Assembly (NCBI GenBank): GCA_036403235.1
Contig: DASWRI010000017.1
Span: forward strand, 37,753-101,752
From: JBGTFE01 sp036403235
GTDB taxonomy: Bacteria; Acidobacteriota; Blastocatellia; Pyrinomonadales; Pyrinomonadaceae
Direction: 5' to 3'
DNA length: 64,000 nt
Shown: positions 1 through 7,270 of the stretch, piece by piece
How the letters are laid out: each line of letters opens with the position of its first letter
How positions within the stretch are numbered: position 1 is the first letter of the stretch
Notes under the pieces: generated by a model
Seen by the model: only the letters and a program-made list of their open reading frames with translations
Databases searched by the model: none
Told to the model about the DNA's origin: nothing
Position numbers and translations under genes: made by a program

Positions 1-2
1 TT

Positions 3-1541
3 CACAACGGAAAATTCGAGGCTTTTACCGCCGAGGACGGTTTGCCGCCGGGTTATATCCACAATATTTACACCGATTCCGGCGGGCGCGTCTGGGTCGC
101 GACCAGCTCGGGCGGCGTGCTCCGCGTCGACAATCCGGCAACCGAAGAAAAACCGCGTCTCGAACATTTGACGACGCGCGAAGGTTTGTCGAGCAATCAG
201 GCAACCTGCACGACCGAAGACAATTTCGGACGGATTTATATCAGCACCGGGCGCGGCGTCAATCGTCTGGATTTACAGACGGGCAGAATCAAAGTCTTTA
301 CCAAAGCCGACGGTTTGCCGGAAAATATCGTGACGCAGTGCAAACGCGATGCGAGCGGCGCATTGTGGTTCGGCACTTATAACGGTCTGGTGCGTTATGT
401 GCCCGTCGCCGACGAGCAAAGCAAATCGCCGCCGGTTTTTCTTTCAAATCTGCGCGTCAACGGCGAATCAATCAAAAAGCTTTCCGAGCTCGGCGAAACG
501 AGCGTCGCCAATCTCGATTTTGCGTCCGACCAGCGCCAGATTCAGATTGACTTTTTCGCGCTCGGATTCGGAACGGGCGAAGCGCTTCGCTATCAATACA
601 AACTCGAAGGCATCGACGCCGATTGGAGCGAGCCGAGCGCGCAGCGAACGATAAATTTGAATTTGTCTTCGGGCAAATATCAATTTCTCGTTCGCGCCGT
701 CAACGCCGACGGCCTGACGAGCGAGCGTCCGGCGTCGATTTCCTTTACGATTGCGCGTCCGGTCTGGCAGCGCTGGTGGTTTCTCGTTCTGCTCGCCTTT
801 TTGATTGCCGCGCTCGTTTATCTGATTTACAGTTATCGTCTCAAACGCCTCGTCGAGCTCGAACGCGTGCGCACACGCATCGCGACCGATTTGCACGACG
901 ACATCGGCGCTTCGCTTTCAAAAATCGCGATTCTTTCGGAAGTCGTTCACCAGCGAATCGCGCCCGTCGCGCCGGAGAGCGCGGAAATCAACCGGCCGCT
1001 CGAAGAAATCGCCGGAACTTCGCGCGAGCTCGTCGATTCGATGTCCGATATTGTCTGGGCCATCAACCCTGAGCGCGACCATCTTTCGGATTTGCTGCAA
1101 AGAATGCGAAATCTGGCGGGCGAAATGACCGAGCTCGCCGATGTCGGCCTGCGCGTTCGTTCCGAAAACGTCGAATCCGCCGCCGAAATGCCGCTCGGCG
1201 CGGATTTGCGGCGCGACATTTATCTGATTTTTAAGGAAACCGTCAATAATTTGATAAAACATGCGAATTGCGAAATGGTCGAAATCGAATTCGCGCGTGC
1301 AAATGATTATTTGATAATTTCCGTCAAAGACGACGGCAAAGGCTTCGTCGTGACCGCAAACGGCAACGGCAGCGGCAACGGCACGCGCGGCGGCAACGGT
1401 TTGCCGAATATGCGCCGGCGCGCCGAAAACATGGGCGGAAGCTATGAAATCAATTCGGAAATCGGGCGGGGAACAACGGTCGTTTTGCGCGTTCCCGTGA
1501 AATCGCGTTTGAGCCTCAAAAATTTTTACCGGAGAAATTAA
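3..1541 (+). CDS. Sensor histidine kinase with periplasmic propeller (5' end outside window)
   Basis: The frame is open from the first full codon, so the N-terminus lies outside the window; an in-frame TTG at 42 is not a credible start. Visible parts in order: propeller-type repeats (GGRVWVAT, LWFGTYNGL) as in Reg_prop sensors, a Y_Y_Y-like beta sandwich (about 430-750), one transmembrane helix (WWFLVLLAFLIAALVYL), a HisKA_3 helix with the likely phospho-acceptor His in TDLHDDIGAS (codon at 894), and a HATPase domain with N box (KETVNNLIKHA) and G boxes (DDGKGF, GNGLPNM). A Gly/Asn-rich stretch lies before the last G box. In this family an extracytoplasmic signal drives autophosphorylation and transfer to a LuxR-type regulator, here the next gene. 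The ligand is unknown. Confidence 0.93.
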   Translation, partial: HNGKFEAFTAEDGLPPGYIHNIYTDSGGRVWVATSSGGVLRVDNPATEEKPRLEHLTTREGLSSNQATCTTEDNFGRIYISTGRGVNRLDLQTGRIKVFTKADGLPENIVTQCKRDASGALWFGTYNGLVRYVPVADEQSKSPPVFLSNLRVNGESIKKLSELGETSVANLDFASDQRQIQIDFFALGFGTGEALRYQYKLEGIDADWSEPSAQRTINLNLSSGKYQFLVRAVNADGLTSERPASISFTIARPVWQRWWFLVLLAFLIAALVYLIYSYRLKRLVELERVRTRIATDLHDDIGASLSKIAILSEVVHQRIAPVAPESAEINRPLEEIAGTSRELVDSMSDIVWAINPERDHLSDLLQRMRNLAGEMTELADVGLRVRSENVESAAEMPLGADLRRDIYLIFKETVNNLIKHANCEMVEIEFARANDYLIISVKDDGKGFVVTANGNGSGNGTRGGNGLPNMRRRAENMGGSYEINSEIGRGTTVVLRVPVKSRLSLKNFYRRN

Positions 1542-1548
1542 AAATCCG

Positions 1549-1564
1549 CTACACGAACGTGTAG
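1549..1564. promoter_or_regulatory. Operator-like inverted repeat, copy 1
   Basis: Perfect 16-bp inverted repeat CTACACGAACGTGTAG in the gap between kinase and regulator. Related copies occur at 2389, 5569 and 5711. It ends 83 bases before the ATG at 1648, close to the 85 and 86 bases seen for copies 2 and 4. Probable binding site of the adjacent LuxR-type regulator (inference), which would imply autoregulation. Confidence 0.6.
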
Positions 1565-1647
1565 TGACACCGGTATTTTGAAAACGTAAACTTTACCTGA
1601 CATTGGGAAAAAAGTTTATGTTCAAAGAAATACAAATAAAAAATACT

Positions 1648-2304
1648 ATGGAAACCGCTGCTTCGGCCGTTATAAAAGTTGTCATCATCGAAGATTTGCG
1701 CGACATTCGCGAAGGTCTGGCGGCGCTCCTGAACGGAACGGAAGGCTACAAGTGCGTCGGGAAGTTCGGCTCGATGGAAGAAGCTTTACGAAATATCCAG
1801 CGCGACGTGCCGGACGTCGTTCTCTCGGACATCGGGCTGCCGGGAATGGACGGCATCGAAGGCGTCGGGATTTTGAAGGAAAAATATCCGGAAATGACGC
1901 TTTTGATGCTCTCGGTTTATAACGACAACGAGCGAATTTTTGACGCGCTCTGCGCCGGCGCGTGCGGCTATCTGCTGAAAAAAACGCCGCCTTCAAAGAT
2001 TGTCGAAAGCCTCAATGAAGCCGTCAACGGCGGCGCGCCGATGTCGCCCGAAGTGGCGCGCCGCGTGATAACGCTTTTTCGCGAAGTGCGCCCGCCCGAA
2101 CGCGCCGATTACGATTTGACGCCGCACGAAACGCGGCTTTTAAAATTGCTCGTCGACGGCCACACCAAGAAAACCGCCGCCCTCGAAATCGGCGTTTCGG
2201 TCAACACGGTTTCGTTTCACCTCAAGCACGTTTACGAAAAACTCCAGGTTCATTCAAAGAGCGAAGCAGTCGCGAAGGCGTTGAGAAACCGAATTTTCAA
2301 ATAA
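1648..2304 (+). CDS. NarL/LuxR-type response regulator
   Basis: 218 residues: receiver domain followed by a LuxR helix-turn-helix. Receiver acidic residues sit in VIIEDLRD, the phospho-acceptor Asp is residue 61 in VLSDIGLPGMDG, and the conserved Lys is in YLLKKTPP. The HTH begins at LTPHETRLLKLLVDGHTKK and continues through VSVNTVSFHLKHVYEKL. It lies just after a HisKA_3 kinase, the usual partner type. Start choice: ATG at 1648 places the receiver core near the N-terminus as usual and gives the operator spacing shared with two other genes; ATG at 1618 and TTG at 1603 are alternatives, and none has a strong ribosome site. A terminator hairpin follows, so the downstream FG-GAP gene is transcribed separately. 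Confidence 0.93.
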   Translation: METAASAVIKVVIIEDLRDIREGLAALLNGTEGYKCVGKFGSMEEALRNIQRDVPDVVLSDIGLPGMDGIEGVGILKEKYPEMTLLMLSVYNDNERIFDALCAGACGYLLKKTPPSKIVESLNEAVNGGAPMSPEVARRVITLFREVRPPERADYDLTPHETRLLKLLVDGHTKKTAALEIGVSVNTVSFHLKHVYEKLQVHSKSEAVAKALRNRIFK

Positions 2305-2335
2305 TCAGAAATTAAAAATACAGGCTGTAATTTTA

Positions 2336-2376
2336 ATAAAAGGGGCGAGCTATAAAATGTTCGCTCCTTTTTTAGA
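2336..2376 (+). terminator. Rho-independent terminator after the response regulator
   Basis: Stem GGGGCGAGC / GTTCGCTCC (two G-U pairs) with an A/T-rich loop, followed by TTTTTT. Confidence 0.7.
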
Positions 2377-2388
2377 GTGAAATTTTAA

Positions 2389-2404
2389 CTACACAAAGGT
2401 GTGG
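2389..2404. promoter_or_regulatory. Operator-like inverted repeat, copy 2
   Basis: CTACACAAAGGTGTGG matches CTACAC-N4-GTGTRG and lies 85 bases before the ATG of the FG-GAP gene at 2490. Same spacing class as copies 1 and 4. Confidence 0.6.
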
Positions 2405-2489
2405 TGATTTGTGCTTTCAAAATTTGTATTCTTGCTCGCAGTCGTGCGGAAAATGCGCACAAAATTAAAATTCGGGAGAAATATTGAAA

Positions 2490-3749
2490 ATGAAACACGC
2501 AGCTACAAATATTATTCGCAGTTTTTTACTAAGCGGTCTTGTATTACTCTTAGTCGCAATTTCGGTCGTCGCCGCCCCCGTCATCAGAAGCAACGCCGGC
2601 ACATCGGCGGTAAATATTCAGGACACGATTACGCTTTTTCGCCAGGATTTGGGCGGCGCAAACAACGGTGTCGGAAATTCCTACACCACGGGCAGACGTG
2701 AAATCGATTGGGACGACGTGCCGGACAATCTGGCTTCGCCAAACTATTTGCCTAACAATTATTACAATTCCACTTCTGCGCGCGGCGTGATTATCGATAA
2801 TCCATGCAACCGGGCGGATTATATTCGTGTTTCCGCCGATTCCAGCAACGCGACCAACACGCCTGTTCGTTTCGGTGATATTGATCCGAGCTATACGAAT
2901 AATTTCAAAGCGTATTCCGGTCAAAGAATTTTTTCTCCGACTGACAGCTCATTTGCCGGAAGGTGTAGCGAGGTCGATATTAATTTTTATGTTCCCGGCA
3001 CTAATATTCCGGCAACCGTGAACGGCTTCGGCGCCGTTTTCAGCGACATAGACGTCTTCGGTCGTGCGATGATTTTTGTCTATGGCGTGGACGGAAAAAG
3101 ATTAATTCCCAGTCCTACATCTACTACTGCCCTGCCATTTAACAACGGACTTTCTTTCCTCGGCATTTCTTTTAATTCCGGGGAACGTATTGCCCGCGTC
3201 AGGATTTATCTCAGTTACGATGCTCTTCAACTCGGAGTTCCCGACGAGAACAACATGGGATTTGATGTGGTAGCGATGGACGATATTATCTACGGCGAGC
3301 CGCGCGCCATCGGCCGGCATTCGTCGGATTTTGACGGCGACGGCACGTCCGATATGAGCGTTTTTCGCCCGTCGAACGGCGTCTGGTATATCTTAAACAG
3401 CGGCTCGAACACTTTTACGAGCGCACAGTTCGGCGCCGGCGGCGACGTCCCGGCGGACGGCGATTTCGACGGCGACAGCCGCAACGATTTAACCGTTTTC
3501 CGTCCTTCCACGGGAACCTGGTACAGCCTCAGAAGCACGAATAATCAAGTCCAGATTTTGCAGTTCGGCGCTGGCGGCGACAAACCCGTCGCGGGCGATT
3601 ACGACAAGGACGGCAAGACGGATTTCGCCGTCTGGCGACCGGCGGACGGAAATTATTACGTTTACCGCAGCTCCGACAGTCAGGCGCAGATTTCGCATTG
3701 GGGCGCAAACGGCGACATTCCCATCGGCTCGGCGGCAAATATGCCGTAA
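2490..3749 (+). CDS. Secreted FG-GAP/VCBS repeat protein
   Basis: 419 residues with an N-terminal signal peptide (hydrophobic stretch FLLSGLVLLLVAISVVAA). Residues about 30-270 form an unrecognised Asn/Asp-rich domain. The C-terminal third carries three or four FG-GAP-like repeats of the type FDGDGTSDMSVFRPSNG-WY, whose DxDxDG loops normally bind calcium in a beta-propeller. The frame also has a TTG two codons upstream; ATG at 2490 follows GGGAGAAAT. An operator-like repeat lies 85 bases upstream, tying it to the two-component system. Role unknown; export to the surface or outside is inferred from the signal peptide. Two similar proteins sit at 5813 and 43027. Confidence 0.88.
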   Translation: MKHAATNIIRSFLLSGLVLLLVAISVVAAPVIRSNAGTSAVNIQDTITLFRQDLGGANNGVGNSYTTGRREIDWDDVPDNLASPNYLPNNYYNSTSARGVIIDNPCNRADYIRVSADSSNATNTPVRFGDIDPSYTNNFKAYSGQRIFSPTDSSFAGRCSEVDINFYVPGTNIPATVNGFGAVFSDIDVFGRAMIFVYGVDGKRLIPSPTSTTALPFNNGLSFLGISFNSGERIARVRIYLSYDALQLGVPDENNMGFDVVAMDDIIYGEPRAIGRHSSDFDGDGTSDMSVFRPSNGVWYILNSGSNTFTSAQFGAGGDVPADGDFDGDSRNDLTVFRPSTGTWYSLRSTNNQVQILQFGAGGDKPVAGDYDKDGKTDFAVWRPADGNYYVYRSSDSQAQISHWGANGDIPIGSAANMP

Positions 3750-3783
3750 CCGTTCGCTGGAGAATCTAAGGAGATAAAATCAA

Positions 3784-4143
3784 ATGAGAAAACAAATTTT
3801 ACAAATTACGATTTGTCTGGCGCTCGTTTTAATGGTCAATCTGGGCTGCGCCATGTCCAACAAGTTCTGGCGCAGCTACGAGCCGCGGCCTTTCGATTCG
3901 CAGAAATGGCGCGAAGGCGATGCGCTCGAGCGCGGCACGATGTTCATTGATTTGTTTAAAAAGCGAAAAATCAACGGCAAAACCAAAGAGGAAGTTATGA
4001 CTTTGCTGGGCGAGCCGGACAAAAAATCGACCGCCGGCGGATTCGAGCTTTGGCACTACAAAGTCGAATTTGCGGGCGAAAGTCCGGTTCAGTATTTCCC
4101 GGTCACTTTTGATAAAAACGGTAAGGCCGCCGGCGCATCCTGA
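3784..4143 (+). CDS. Small lipoprotein, SmpA/BamE-like fold
   Basis: 119 residues. The N-terminus is a lipoprotein signal ending in a lipobox-like VNLGC, so the mature protein should be lipidated on Cys about 22. The C-terminal half has the pattern KTKEEVMTLLGEPD followed by a WHY strand, as in SmpA/OmlA (BamE-like) domains, where a helix-strand unit binds outer-membrane partners. The start is fixed by AGGAGAT eight bases upstream. It lies 34 bases after the FG-GAP gene and 34 bases before the SH3 gene on the same strand, so it is probably co-transcribed with them. Whether it works in outer-membrane assembly is not shown by the sequence. Confidence 0.8.
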   Translation: MRKQILQITICLALVLMVNLGCAMSNKFWRSYEPRPFDSQKWREGDALERGTMFIDLFKKRKINGKTKEEVMTLLGEPDKKSTAGGFELWHYKVEFAGESPVQYFPVTFDKNGKAAGAS

Positions 4144-4177
4144 ACCACGCGGCTTTATTACAAGGAGAATTAAAAAA

Positions 4178-4759
4178 ATGTTAAAAATAAAAATTACGGC
4201 GGCCTTGCTTCTAGCAGCGGTAGCCGTCTGCTTTGTCGCTTCGAAGACGTCGAGCCAGACGCGAATTGAAAAACCGGCGAAATCGATAATCGTCGCGGAG
4301 GCCAAAACGAAATGCAGCGTCGAGGCGTATCGCAGCGGTTATGCGAGCGACGCGCCGAAAACGACGATTGTCCGCGCCGCGCCGGATAAAAATTCGTTTG
4401 TCCTGAAGACGGTGACGACCAAAGACGAAGCCGTCTATTACATTACGGGAACGAGCGGCGACGGCTGGTTCGAAATTTCAAAAATCGAAACGACCGGAAC
4501 CGACACGGACGAAGCGCTTTTCGAAGGCCGCGGCTGGATACACGCGTCGCTTCTTTCGCTGAGCGTGGCGTGGCCTGACGCGAAAATTTACGCTTTGCCG
4601 AAGAAAAAAAGCCGCGTCGTGAAAAAATTAATTGCCGACGAATCGGAAGCGCGTCCCGTCGCCTGCGAGGGCAACTGGATGAAAATCAAGTCGGGCAAAT
4701 CAACCGGCTGGCTTTCGCCCGACGGTCAATGCGCCAATCCTTTGACGACCTGCTCGTAA
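4178..4759 (+). CDS. Secreted SH3-like domain protein
   Basis: 193 residues with a signal peptide (LLLAAVAVCFVASKTSSQ). Two SH3-like beta-barrel segments are suggested: TIVRAAPDKNSFVLKTV...GWFEISKI around residues 65-115 and KIYALPKKKSRVVKKL...NWMKIKSGKSTGWLS around residues 135-180, the latter a classic bacterial SH3 (SH3_3) pattern. Such domains usually bind cell-wall peptides or proteins. ATG 4178 has AAGGAGAA upstream; a longer frame to 4070 overlaps the previous gene and is not needed. Probably in one transcript with the genes at 3784 and 4782. Confidence 0.82.
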   Translation: MLKIKITAALLLAAVAVCFVASKTSSQTRIEKPAKSIIVAEAKTKCSVEAYRSGYASDAPKTTIVRAAPDKNSFVLKTVTTKDEAVYYITGTSGDGWFEISKIETTGTDTDEALFEGRGWIHASLLSLSVAWPDAKIYALPKKKSRVVKKLIADESEARPVACEGNWMKIKSGKSTGWLSPDGQCANPLTTCS

Positions 4760-4781
4760 AAATTCGCAGGAAACAAAAAAA

Positions 4782-5378
4782 ATGAAAATATTAAATAAAA
4801 TTTTACCGATTATAATTTTGTGTCTCGCGCCGATTCCGGCGGCGGCACAGGCGGATGATTTAAAAATTCCCGCCGAAATCGAGCCGTTTATCGAAAAGGA
4901 AATGAAGGCCATCACGCTCGAATCGGCGGATTTAGACGGCGACGGGAAAAAGGATTTTATTCTCGTTCTGGACAAAGCAAAAGTTAATCCCGACGATGAA
5001 TACACGGACGAAAGCGAGCGCCCGATGCTGATTTTGACGCGCGGCGCGGACGGGAAATTGACCGTCGCCGCCCGCAACACGATTGTCGCTCGCTGCCGCA
5101 ACTGCGGCGGCGCATACGGCGACCCGTTTGACGGCGTGACCGCCCGGCGCAGCGGTTTTACGATTGCAAATACTGGCGGAAGCTCCGACCGCTGGCTCGA
5201 AAATTTTGATTTTGTTTATTCGCGCCTGGATAAAACGTGGCAGCTCGTGAAAGTCGTACAGACCGACTACAACACGTTTCAGCCGAAGCGGGCGAAAACC
5301 AAAGTTTACACGCCGAGAAATTTCGGCAAAATCAATTTTACCGATTTCGACCCGGATAATTTTACAAAAAAGAAATGA
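4782..5378 (+). CDS. Secreted protein of unknown function with DxDxDG motif
   Basis: 198 residues. Signal peptide (KILPIIILCLAPIPAAAQA) and then a compact domain with one calcium-loop-like motif, DLDGDGKKDFILVLD, near residues 47-60, followed by NCGGAYGDPFDGV and GGSSDRWLENFDFVY. Proteins of this kind are annotated as hypothetical in many Gram-negative bacteria. The gene follows the SH3 protein by 22 bases and its stop codon overlaps the start of a tiny membrane peptide gene (ATGA). No catalytic motif is recognisable. A periplasmic or outer-surface location is inferred from the signal peptide only. Confidence 0.8.
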   Translation: MKILNKILPIIILCLAPIPAAAQADDLKIPAEIEPFIEKEMKAITLESADLDGDGKKDFILVLDKAKVNPDDEYTDESERPMLILTRGADGKLTVAARNTIVARCRNCGGAYGDPFDGVTARRSGFTIANTGGSSDRWLENFDFVYSRLDKTWQLVKVVQTDYNTFQPKRAKTKVYTPRNFGKINFTDFDPDNFTKKK

Positions 5379-5464
5379 AACCCGATAAATTCGACATACT
5401 TTTTTTTGTGGCGGTCGTCGCGCTCCTGCTCGTGCTGGTCTCGATAGTTACGATGCAGAGCTGA
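5375..5464 (+). CDS. 29-residue single-span membrane peptide
   Basis: ATG overlaps the stop of the preceding gene in ATGA, giving translational coupling. The product begins MKPDKFDILFFVAVVALLL and ends in VTMQS: a charged N-terminal head, one hydrophobic span of about 20 residues and a short tail, with no room for a folded domain. It ends 27 bases before a strong terminator, so it is the last cistron of the 3784-5464 unit. Small single-span proteins commonly modulate larger membrane complexes. Such a function is only an analogy here. Too short for most gene finders; confidence rests on the overlap, the clean hydrophobic profile and the terminator. Confidence 0.6.
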   Translation: MKPDKFDILFFVAVVALLLVLVSIVTMQS

Positions 5465-5491
5465 ATCGGCGCGCGATTTTGTATTAACCCG

Positions 5492-5531
5492 AAAGAACGG
5501 AAACCTGTGAACGAGTTTCCGTTCTTTTGCT
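5492..5531 (+). terminator. Strong terminator hairpin
   Basis: 13-bp perfect stem AAAGAACGGAAAC / GTTTCCGTTCTTT with a 10-base loop. Closes the operon ending with the 29-residue peptide. Confidence 0.8.
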
Positions 5532-5568
5532 TTGTCAAAATAAATTTTTGATTCGCCGAAAATTGTCG

Positions 5569-5584
5569 CTACACGTTGGTGTAG
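5569..5584. promoter_or_regulatory. Operator-like inverted repeat, copy 3
   Basis: CTACACGTTGGTGTAG. Lies 142 bp upstream of copy 4 in the same promoter region (5532-5812), the only gap with two copies. That gap holds no gene that I can see. Confidence 0.55.
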
Positions 5585-5710
5585 CGGAGCGGTGAAATGT
5601 CTCGAATAAATTCAAAAAAAGATGTTCCAAACGGCAGCCGGACGTCTTAAATAAAAATAAAATGCCCGGTTTTGCTGGCTCGAAACGATTTTTCAAGCTT
5701 TCGAAAGTTT

Positions 5711-5726
5711 CTACACGAGTGTGTGG
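5711..5726. promoter_or_regulatory. Operator-like inverted repeat, copy 4
   Basis: CTACACGAGTGTGTGG, 86 bases before the ATG at 5813. Matches CTACAC-N4-GTGTRG. Confidence 0.6.
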
Positions 5727-5812
5727 TGAAGAGCCGCGCGATTTCCTTTAACCTTTGAACTGTCAAAGCCGAGGAGGCTAAGAAAAATTATTTGAATTTA
5801 AGGAGCAGAACA

Positions 5813-7207
5813 ATGAAAAAATATTCGAGCGTTTTATTATTAACAATTGCAACCATTTTAGTTTGGACAATCACGGCCGCCGCCGCACCGGCCAACGACA
5901 ATTTTGCCAACGCGCAAACGGTTTCGTTTATCGGCAATACGGTAGAGATTGATTCAAACAATGTCGGCGCGACCAGAGAAGTGGGCGAGCCGGATCATTT
6001 TAACAACACCGACCCGGGCGCAAAATCCGTCTGGTATAAATGGACGCCGACGAGCCTCTTCAGCGTTCAAATTGAAGTAACCGAAAACTTCAACTCGCTT
6101 CTCACCGTTTATTCGACAACGTCAAATAATCCGGGTTTCGGAGATTTGACGAGAGTTGGTACCAGAGGCGATTTTCAGGAAACAGGCGGCACGCAGGTTC
6201 ACGTTAGATTTTTCCCGCAGACGGGTAAGACCTATTATATCGTGATTGATTGCACCCGACCGTCTGCGCCGATAACGGAAGGAAATTTCCAGCTCAAATT
6301 TATGCGAAATAAATTAAGCTATTCGACTAAACATAGCTGGTATGGCGAGGGAGCGGCTGTTACCCTTTATCGTCCGAGCGAGGGAAATTGGTATACTACA
6401 TACAATCTCAACTTTCCTCAAACCTGGACTGACCTACAATGGGGCTCAAACGGAGACAAGCCGGTTCCGGCTGATTACGACGGCGACGGCTCGGCCGATG
6501 TCGGGGTTACGCGCGATATGGGCGGACAAAAAATTTGGTATCTGAATTATTATAACAACATACCTCCGATTTATATTCAGTGGGGACTCGGAAGCGATAA
6601 ATCCCTGACGGGCGATTTTGACCGCGATGGGCGCGCCGATTTAGTCGCTCTTCGCAACACCGCGCAGGGCTATGTCTGGTATGTTCGCCAGAGCTCGGAC
6701 GGCGCGATGCGGACTTTTCAATTCGGACAGACTGGCGACCAGCCGGTTCTCGGCGATTTCGACGGCGACGGCGCAACCGATGTCGCGGTTGTTCGTCTGA
6801 GCGGCGGTGCTTTGTTCTGGCATATCTTAAAGAGCGATTACGCAAATCAGCCGCTGACCTATACGAAATACGAAGTCGTGCAATTCGGCAACGGCAGCGA
6901 CGCTCCGGCGATTGAAGATTTTGACGGCGACGGCAAGACAGATTTCGCGGTTTTTCGCCCGCAGGAAGGCAACTGGTATATTCTGCGCTCAGGCACAAAC
7001 GAACTTCAAGTTACGGCGTTCGGCGCGCAGGGCGATAAACCGCAGCCTGCCGATTATGACGGCGACGGCAAAGCCGATTTAGCCGTCTATCGTCCGACCG
7101 ACGGAAACTGGTATTCCTGGCTGAGCCGGACAAATACGCAGAAGTTTATACACTTTGGCATCTCGACCGACATTCCGGTTTCATCGATGAATGCGTTTTT
7201 GCAATAA
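5813..7207 (+). CDS. Secreted FG-GAP/VCBS repeat protein with PPC-like N-terminal domain
   Basis: 464 residues. Signal peptide (LLLTIATILVWTITAAAAP), then residues about 25-170 resemble a pre-peptidase C-terminal type beta-sandwich (PANDNFANAQ, KSVWYKWTP, FPQTGKTYYIVID). The rest consists of five or six FG-GAP-like repeats (DYDGDGSADVGV, DFDRDGRADLVALR, DFDGDGATDVAVV, DFDGDGKTDFAVFRP). ATG 5813 follows AAGGAGCAG; an in-frame TTG at 5792 is ignored. Two operator-like sites lie upstream, so this gene probably belongs to the regulon of the neighbouring two-component system. No enzymatic motif is visible. A structural or adhesive surface role is plausible but unproven. Confidence 0.88.
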   Translation: MKKYSSVLLLTIATILVWTITAAAAPANDNFANAQTVSFIGNTVEIDSNNVGATREVGEPDHFNNTDPGAKSVWYKWTPTSLFSVQIEVTENFNSLLTVYSTTSNNPGFGDLTRVGTRGDFQETGGTQVHVRFFPQTGKTYYIVIDCTRPSAPITEGNFQLKFMRNKLSYSTKHSWYGEGAAVTLYRPSEGNWYTTYNLNFPQTWTDLQWGSNGDKPVPADYDGDGSADVGVTRDMGGQKIWYLNYYNNIPPIYIQWGLGSDKSLTGDFDRDGRADLVALRNTAQGYVWYVRQSSDGAMRTFQFGQTGDQPVLGDFDGDGATDVAVVRLSGGALFWHILKSDYANQPLTYTKYEVVQFGNGSDAPAIEDFDGDGKTDFAVFRPQEGNWYILRSGTNELQVTAFGAQGDKPQPADYDGDGKADLAVYRPTDGNWYSWLSRTNTQKFIHFGISTDIPVSSMNAFLQ

Positions 7208-7212
7208 GCGTA

Positions 7213-7258
7213 AGAGACGAGGGACGAGAGTAAAGAAAAACTCTCGTCCCTCGTCTCT
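7213..7258. terminator. 18-bp perfect hairpin between convergent genes
   Basis: AGAGACGAGGGACGAGAG pairs with its exact complement across a 10-base A-rich loop. It sits 6 bases after one stop codon and 13 bases before the convergent one. No clean T-run follows, so it may be a bidirectional terminator or a mobile hairpin of the word-repeat type seen elsewhere in this window (GACGAGGGACGAGAG is built of GACGAG-like words). Confidence 0.6.
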
Positions 7259-7270
7259 GGTCACTTTTCC

